Assembly (NCBI GenBank): GCA_903813345.2
Contig: CAIIXF020000001.1
Coordinates: 9,335,598-9,399,597 of the forward strand
Origin: Owenia fusiformis
Lineage: Eukaryota; Annelida; Polychaeta; Sabellida; Oweniidae
Reading direction: 5' to 3'
DNA length: 64,000 nucleotides
The notes beneath the pieces were generated by a model. It ran no database searches. It saw nothing but the letters and a program-made list of their open reading frames with translations, and was not told the origin of the DNA. A program made the position numbers and the translations under genes. Below, piece after piece: positions 34,801-43,800 of this stretch (position 1 is its first letter; each line of letters opens with the position of its first letter).

Positions 34801-37800
34801 TACTCAGTCGGAGAGAAGGAATCCAAAGAGAGCAATAATGTGCGTCGTGCAAGATTTTCATTAAACGTGTAACTAAACGGCCTCTAATAAAGTCAATTAG
34901 ACGTTTTTACACGTTGGCTCTCCAAATTGGAGGAAATAAAAATCATATCATATTATATCATAGATGAAGCAATCACCCCATCAACATAAGCTCACGAATG
35001 TCACAGTTAAACTGTTTTAGTTATATTTTGATAAACAGTGGTAACGTACATCTACTAGTTTATCACTGTTCCACAGATGGATGACAGATAATTTCCAATA
35101 GCTCATCATGTTTACCGAGAACGAAAAATGTTTGTCAACCATGTTGAATGATACTAACTGGAGTCAGGGTCATCAAGCTATGGAACAGTGGTTTATGAAA
35201 ATAGATTGGGTTACTAAAGCTTGCCATGTTAAAGGCGATTGAACTATGTTATAGAACAACGTCCAGTACATTATAATATTTAAAAGTATAAATTTTTTAA
35301 AATACATATAAAGGATCTTCGCCCGCAGGACGTGTATTTTGAATGCCTTGAGAAGAACGCAAATATGGGTAACGGTGTTGCAATAGTAGCATTTAAAAAT
35401 CCGTTCCTCTCGAGATTTATGGCCTGATTTATGGTCTTCTGAAATTATACTATTAATTGGTGATGCTGCATCATTGCTCAGAGTGTTGTTGCATCTTCGG
35501 TTTGGTGTTGTTGCATCAATAGTGAGGAACTAAAACCGTTAACTTATTGCTTCTTGGTGATGCTACATGTATACTAATGACAGTTTCTTCAAATATACAT
35601 CGTGTGCTAACTGCACGTATAGGTTATTGAGCAACTCGTCCTCGAAATGGGCTTAAATTGGGGAAACAAAATATCGTACGAAAATCTATCACCAGAAGTC
35701 TGGCCATCTTGATGCAACAACACGGTGTTGTTGCATCACAATACCCCCCAGTGATAATTGATGTAAACAGAGCTAAACTCTTTGGAACAATAACTGCATC
35801 CTGCATATCAGAATATGGTTAATTATCAGACTGATCTTTTGCATTGGTCCCTCACAATCATTGGTCACCATTTAACTGAATGTTCTTATCATGGGAAATC
35901 TTGGAGCATAAATCAGTCAACAAACAAATTGAAACTGCAGCGAAGATTCATCATCAGTCATCTCTTGATCACATATGTTTACATTATTTCAGTATACTAG
36001 TAAACAATTAACTCACCATCACCATTTCCTCGCTACCCTCGGATGCCTTTTCAAAAAAACCCCTAAGTTTGTCTCCAATCTCTCCAGCAGGAACAAACAG
36101 GTCTTCTTTTAAGTTTCCAGCATCATCCATTAATTGGACAGAATTATCCGAATCATCAATGTCAACAACCTAAAATATATAAACAGATGCTTTGTGAACA
36201 TGTAGCATCTTCTAATAAATAATAATAATGAAGGACCCCCAACCTGTTCTCTTGGCATGGCACAATTGCTAGATGCATTGGTATAATTCCTAGAAATGAC
36301 GTTTTATTTGGTTCATATATATTGATCATTTATTTTTATCCCAATGAACAAAGTTCAGTAGGAATATAGTGAAGCCCTCTATCTCATATTCAATATGACC
36401 TCTGCTTCAAAAAAGATCTACTTCAGTCTATAAGTCTCATGCATCATACAACATCTATAAGAAGTATTATATACATCGATTATATACAGTTCGACTTAAT
36501 TTGGCAAAATTGGTGAAGATTTAATATGGCAAACTTAGTTGCCCAAGGATAAATATCTGTAAAATTGGCAAATTAGAGTGAGCCAGAGTTCCGAATTAAT
36601 GGTGTTCATTAAAATAAGCAAGGTGGATAAAAATTGAATATGATCAACCAAACAGCGTTCACTCTTTTATCCAAAACAGAGCTGACAAACTGTAGTAGTA
36701 ATCTAAAACTTCACACTGTTCAAATATAACTAGACATCGGCAACTCAGAAGTGTAGCAAATGTAACCATTATTTTAAATTCCTGCTCTAGGCAGCCACTT
36801 TATCTGAGGCACAAGCCGAAAAACAATATCATACAGGGTGTCCAAAAAAACAGAACCGTAAGAAAGTTGAATAATTCGGTTGTGAAAGTTTCATGATAAT
36901 CTGTTGATTGTGTCAAAAACTACAGTTCCTTACAAAACATGCTCAAAATGGGCACTTCTTCTCTCTTTGCACAAATGAATCCTGCGAACAAAGTTGTTAA
37001 TGACCCTGACCTACACACATGAATGTGGATGGTACAAATTGGGGTAGTTATTGCCCTCTTAAGATTGTTAGGGGCCTGTCAGTATACATATTGGCTTTGA
37101 GAAATCCCCAAAGATAAAAATCTGAGAGATTTAGATCTGGCAAATAAGCTGCCCATATGTTTTGAGTTCTGTGACAGAGGAGCTGATCACCAAAGCATTG
37201 CTTAAACCATTTCAGCGTATCATTTGAAGTGTTGGGGTGGTATTCAGGCCTCAAAATTAGCATTACTAAGGTAGTGATTTGCTACCTGATTTCCCAAAAA
37301 CACTACTTGTCATTTCCTCCAACTAGCTAACTTCACTAGTTCCTCAACTAACAACTCTCTATGTGAAAATATACAGATTTTTGATGGGTTTTCAGAAAAG
37401 ACCGTCCCCACCGACCGGTCGGTGTTTTCCATAGGTAGCCTCAAAACAGGGTTTGAAAAAATATGTAAAAGACCGACCACTATGTAAAAGACCGACCAAA
37501 AGAAAAAAGTCTGCCTTGACACTGACCAATTTTACAGGAAAACAATATTCCTGTTTCTTTCCGTACGTAGGCCTATGTCTGTTCGCCGTATCCGGGCATT
37601 AACTCCAATACCGTTGTCCCAATATTGGCTACAACAAGGCCCCCAGAAGAGAAAAATTCTAAATTGTTAATCACATTCCCAGTCCGGGCAAGTCCATGAA
37701 GTTCGTAAAGTTGTAGCTACGTTCATCCAGTTCAGGCACAGTTTAAAACCAGTTCGGCAACGTTTTAAAGAACGCAGTGACAACTTGTTTGGTGTGATAG

Positions 37801-40800
37801 CTATATTTGTTAATTAAGCTGCAAACGGAACCGGTTGGTGTACTCACGACCTGAATTTACGCCTGACTGCACAACGCCGTAATACGTTTCTAGTAGGATT
37901 GAAGTTCGCCGTGTGTCCAGATCGTTCTGCGTTCTTTAAAAACGTGGTCACTCGTTCTGATTACTAAGTTCTGGATGACCTACTCGTTTGGGTAGTTTGA
38001 TAATGGAGAGGTTAAGCAATGCATATAAACGTATGTACGCAACTTGTACGTATAAATCGTCCTATACAAATGCATGTAGTTTTCTCACATAAACAATCGT
38101 TCAGTTACAGTGTTTACTTAGTCCGTTACTTAGGCTACACATCCTCTTGTAATACGTCATTGATAGTTATATAGCTGGTTTTCTATGATACATACTTTAA
38201 CAAGCTCGTGTCGTAAGATATTTAAAGCTAAAACATGTATGACATTCATTTTCTTCAGAAAGCATTTAAGCCAAGCTATTTTGGCCTAAAAGCATGTTCG
38301 AAGTTATCTTGCGCCAGAAGCAATTAAAAAGATTAACAAGAACACAAATGTGTACAAAATGTCCCCACCAAGTGGTGATCCCGTGAAATGGTTATCCTGA
38401 AAATGAGTAGACAAGACTTTACCAACACAATTTGAGGACGGAAAATCCAAAGTGGCCACCTTAAAATTTACCCAGAATGCCAAAAATTTAGTCAGTTCTA
38501 GATTTTCATACTAAGAACCACCCCTGAAAATTTGAAATTGATCCGTCACACAGTTAACCAGAAAACATGTAAACAAGACTTTACAGACAAGATTTCAGGA
38601 TGGAAAATCCAAAATGGCTGCCTTGACATTTACCCAGAATGTCAAAAAACTAATCTGTTTGTAGATTTTCATACTAAGAATCATCCCTGAAAATATGAAA
38701 TTGATCTACCAAACGGTTCACCTGAAAACGGGTAGACAAGACTTTACAGACAAGATTTTAGGACAGAAAATCCAAAATGGCTGCCTTAACATTTACGCAG
38801 AATGCAAAAAAAGTAATCAGATGTAGATTTTCATACAAAGAATCATCCCTGAAAATTTGAAATTGATCTATCAAACCGTTCTCCTAAAACGCGTAGACAA
38901 GACTTTACAGGCAAGATTTTAAGACGGAAAATCCAAAATGGCTGCCTTGACATTTACCCAGAATGCAAAAAAACTAATCAGTTCTAGATTTTCATACTAA
39001 GAATCATTCCTGAAAATTTGAAATTGATCTACGAAACGGTTCACCTGAAAACGAGTAGACAAGACTTTACAGACAAGATTTTAGGACGGAAAATCCAAAA
39101 TGGCTGCCTTGACATTTACCCAGAATGCCAAAAAACTAATGAGATCTAGATTTTTATACTAAGAATCATCCCTGAAAATTTGAAATTGATCCACCAAACG
39201 GTTCACCTGAAAACGCGCAGACAAGACTTCACAGACAAGATTTTAGGACCGAAAAATCCAAAATGGCCGACAATAAAAAAGTCCTTATGAGTTTTTGCTG
39301 ATTTCTTTTTACAAAATTATCACATATAACTACTGTTAACAATAAAGTAGGCTTTTACAGCAAAGTACATCTGAAATTATTTATAAAGCTACTAAATAGT
39401 TAAAGTATGAAAACTCAAAAACACCATTCAATATGATACAAAGTATTATCGCGCGCTAACTTTTCTTAAGACATTCAAAATGGCTGACATGACTGAGCTA
39501 GCAGGTCCAAAACCTAATCAGATCTAGAATGAAGTGAGCTGAACAAGATGTTAAAGTTTTAAAAGCAACTGTGAAGCAGTTTTTCTTAAAGTTTGCAGAC
39601 AAGGATTTTAGCATTTGACTTCAAAATGGCCGACAGGAAGTAGGTATCGAGTTAATTTTTTTTCATCCACATCTGTATGCACTCATAAGTTATCCCTGAA
39701 AATTTGAAGGTGATATCTGTAGCGGTTTTGGAGAAAACTGCCGGACGTACGGACAGACAGACGGACGCGCCTAGGCCGACAATATGGCCCCACACTATGT
39801 GGTGGGGACATAATAAAAAGGTATCAACTTTCATCTGGCTAGATTCTCTAACACAGTGGTGTGACCTTACATGACACTGTGCATCGAAATCAAAATTGCC
39901 AGCATAGTACCCAATAAACATGAGTATAATGATTCCCGTTGACACCAACGTAAAATTGAAAATCTCCCGTTGTAAACAGGAAAATAAAGCTGATCTGATA
40001 TCTGAAGTAGACTAAGTATCGCTTGATTTTTATGGGTGCGATATACATTACTGTATATATTCATTGACTTTGCGTTCACGGTTACGTTGCGAAAAACATC
40101 GCTAGCTTAACCTCTCCAAAGTTTAAACGGACCCTAGACGGTTCTTAGTACGTCAAATCCGTTCGTGCACAGTTAAAGTCCGTTTTCGAGAACGTAGAGG
40201 AGTCCCACTTATTTGTTTATAAGATTTCAAGATTTTAACTGCAGGAATTTCAGGTGAAATAACGTCCATTCAGAGTTTATTTTTGCTAAACAGCTAAATG
40301 TAGGTCCGTGATCGTTGGAAACGTATCTGCAATAAACGATCAACCTAAAGAATACACTTATCTGCTTATAAGAAAGATTAATTACGTGTAGTTGATGTTG
40401 CTCAGGATCAAATTGTACGCTTTGATTTCATATTTTCATGGACCAGATATATTGAAATAGTTTTCCAATTTATGTGTAATCACAAACCATTTTTATATTC
40501 ATATTGGTTTCTAAATGAGGGGATACGATTCAGGAACATGTGGAATCTATTTCCAGACACTTTTATGCTTTCTACACCTTCTACGTCGACCAAGCACCGA
40601 CCTCTCATCTCATGGACCCAACTGTGGAGAGTGACTGGTCGGTGGTCGGTCTTTTCCGAGAACCCATTTTTGATTGATTTGCCGATCAGCTGATCTTTTT
40701 TAATTCTTGTTCGAGCTGAATCACAACTTTTACAATTGAACAAAAGCAGACCAATCATAGTCAACTTCATTCTTACTATCAATGAAATGTGTACGCAAAT

Positions 40801-43800
40801 TGCAATGTAATATCTTATTATTGGGCTGCTAAGTCATAAGAATAAAGATCACTTTAATCAAAATTATCACTACCTGGTTCTCTGAAATAGCTAACTGGAA
40901 AATTCACTAAGTAGCGAAACAACTACCTGATAAAAAAAGTTAAGCGCGAGGCCTGGTATTGGCATGTTGAAACCACTGCCTCTCTCCTTAGATGCCCCTT
41001 CTGATGCTTAGTGACCTCCAAAACTGATTAGTGAGAACTTGAATATATGTGTAACTTAACTAACACAATTGAAGTATCAAAACTGGATGCATGGTAACTT
41101 TGAGTGACTATAATTCCTTGATTACCCAGATAAACACCAATTCACTTATCCAGAAATACTATTCAATATCTATACAAAGAAAGTAAGTAATGTTTTGGAG
41201 GATGCATTTCAAACTTTTTGAATAAATTATTCATTTAATATTTGCCATTGATTTTTTTTCAATTCCTGGCAAAGTAATATGCATTGTCTTTGATGCCAAT
41301 ATTCTTCATCAATTGTGATACAAATTGATATTTTTGTAATCTCAGAAGAAGGATAAGATATTAAAGTTTAATAATATGTGTGATTGAGTTGGTTTTTCAG
41401 ACATTACAATTTTCAATATTTTCTTAGTCGATGCCCAGACTCATTCCCAGACTCATCCTTACCTCAATTTAAGTATAATATAGCTACTACACTGCCTTTG
41501 AAAAGATCAGAAAACTAGTGCAAAATCCATAATTATACAGCCATTTTGAATTTTATGAGGCCCAAATCAGAAAATATTTGCTATCTGCTCCAAATTGCTT
41601 TTCATTTGAGTATAAATCTCATAATTAACGAATTTCCTGTTTTTCTGATACTGTCCCTGGGCTCAGGGTGAAAACACGGAAATAGATGTGAAATAGATTA
41701 ATGTTGTGATTATACTATTAAAATTTCAAACAATAATATTTATTGCTTTGTTTAAAATGTAACTTCTACTATTTTCTAAACAGTGGTCATGTTGAATGTA
41801 TCACCAATAAACATATTTTCTACCAAATATGGAGAAAATTGGTCACCTAGTATTTGAGTTAAGCTCCAGCCAATCAACTGGACAGACAGATGGCTTCACC
41901 ATACCCCAACAAACTTCTTTGGGATAAAAAATGGCGTAGATAACTGAATGGGCATGCGCACATACAATTAACGAGAGTATTTCCCTGGAATTTTTAGAAA
42001 AAATTGACAGATGAATCGAGCAGAACTCATACTTACATATGGCCAAAAATATAAACGATATTGGGCCTATTGTATTTGAGATATTGCCCACATGTTCGAC
42101 AGAGCCATTTCTAATCTCTATATCCACTCGAATGGTGGATGAATAATAAAATTAGATGTGGAACATGAAGTATTAAATTACATACCTGCCACTCTGTACG
42201 CGATACCTTTGGGACATTCATGTTGTGGGTAGATGGACAGATATCCTCATATTTTTTTGCCGTGAATATGTCTATACCCACCAAGTGAACCTAAAACGAC
42301 AAAATAACATCATGATAAACCACACAATGTATATAGGCACTAGAGATGTCACGGAACAAAAAAAATCGGAACGGTTCGGAACATTTTGCTTCGGAACGGA
42401 ACAATTTCAGAACGGTTCGGAACAGAGTGACTGCGTGTTTAAGATTAAAATAAGTTGATCATCTAGGTCTATTTGGTAGCGAAAGCTCTTCAAAACTCTT
42501 CAATGAGAAAGAGTGAAAAGAATAAACGTCTTTTGGTGCAAAATATTGAAAGAAAAATGCTGTTTTGTGGCGATTTAAGGGCCAAAAGTTGTGAAAGGGT
42601 AAAATGTTCTTGTTCCTGAACAGAACCGAAATTCTCAATTTGTGTTCCGTCCCGAGGGCATAATTCCGCAGATCGGAACAAAATTGGGTATTCATGACAC
42701 ATCTAATAGGCACAGTAATCATTGATATCAAAAGTACAACAGCGGATTGCTGATCGCTTCATTCAAAACTAGGGTACGAAACATTATAGCTATAAAATGG
42801 AAAACTTATTCAGACAGGCAATTTTAGCTTTATGGTTATTCATTCACGCCCAGTGATCGTACAAAAATGATGGAGGGGGGGATTTGGCGATTTCTGCAAG
42901 AAAACTCAACAAATTTGGAAGATTTATTTTTTCAAGAGAAAATTTACAACTGAATTGCCAAAGGGATAGGCGCAGTGCATGGCAAAATATGTTAGGTCAT
43001 CTAGTATTTTTTTAAAACTGATACCCTTCTAAGATATGAGATCTATTAAAAAAGGCGCATCATCACCAACGTGCAAAAGTCAATGTTTTTGCTATAAATC
43101 GGGCAACAATGGTCTACACGACCTGTAATAAATAGGTATAAGAGACGTTTTTATCTCAATACTAATGACATTGCTCACTTTTTAAAGTTAGTTTCCATGC
43201 GCTATACAAAAAATAATCGAAATGAATTAATTTGCGATGGAGGGGGATCGCGTGTACATAAGACATGCTACTTGAATTTATTCTAATGACTCCAAATTTT
43301 CCCATTTTTCATTCTCCAGAGATATAATATCCAGTTTCTTACTGGGGTACTGAGTTTAGTTTTTTTTTCAAATACACGAGTTCTTGTGAATTTGTTCCAT
43401 AGTAAAGATATATAAATCCCCCCCTCCATCCTAAATTAATTTTGTTCGATTATTTTTTGTATAACGCATAGAAACTAACTTTAACAAGTGAGCAATGTCA
43501 CAAGTATTGTGATTATAACGTCCCTCAGTCCTATTTATTACAGGTCGTGTAGACCATTGTTGCCCAATTTATAGCAAAAACATTGACTTTTGCACGTTGG
43601 TGATGATGCGCCTTTTTTTCTAATAGATCTCAAATCTTAGAAGGGTATCAGTTCAAAAAAAAAATACGAGATGACCTAACATATTTTGCCATGCACTGCA
43701 CATATTCATTTGGCAATTCAGTTGTAAATTTTCTCTTGAAAAAAAATTAAATCTTCCAAATTTGTTGAGTTTTCTTACAGAAATCGCATAATCCCCCCCT

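Larger units (their letters stand above)
32297..35753. mobile_element. 3.5-kb DNA element with ~300-bp inverted ends and 6-bp duplication
   Basis: The left end starts CACTGGGGGGTAT at 32297; the right end finishes ATACCCCCCAGTG at 35753. The arms (about 32297-32640 and 35440-35753) are inverted copies with moderate divergence. ATAATT flanks both sides (32291-32296 and 35754-35759). Near each end is a 29-nt perfect inverted repeat, TGATGCAACAACAC-C/G-GTGTTGTTGCATCA (32312-32340 and 35710-35738). No transposase is recognisable, so it is non-autonomous or dead. The interior holds the tandem repeats at 32932-33117 and 34205-34575 and the MITE at 33324-33928. The superfamily was not determined. 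It lies in the last eIF5A intron. Confidence 0.8.

Noticed and set aside
34414-34838. Two overlapping open frames of 102-108 codons
   Set aside because: They start inside the 174-bp tandem repeat, have no recognisable domain, and lie within a mobile element.
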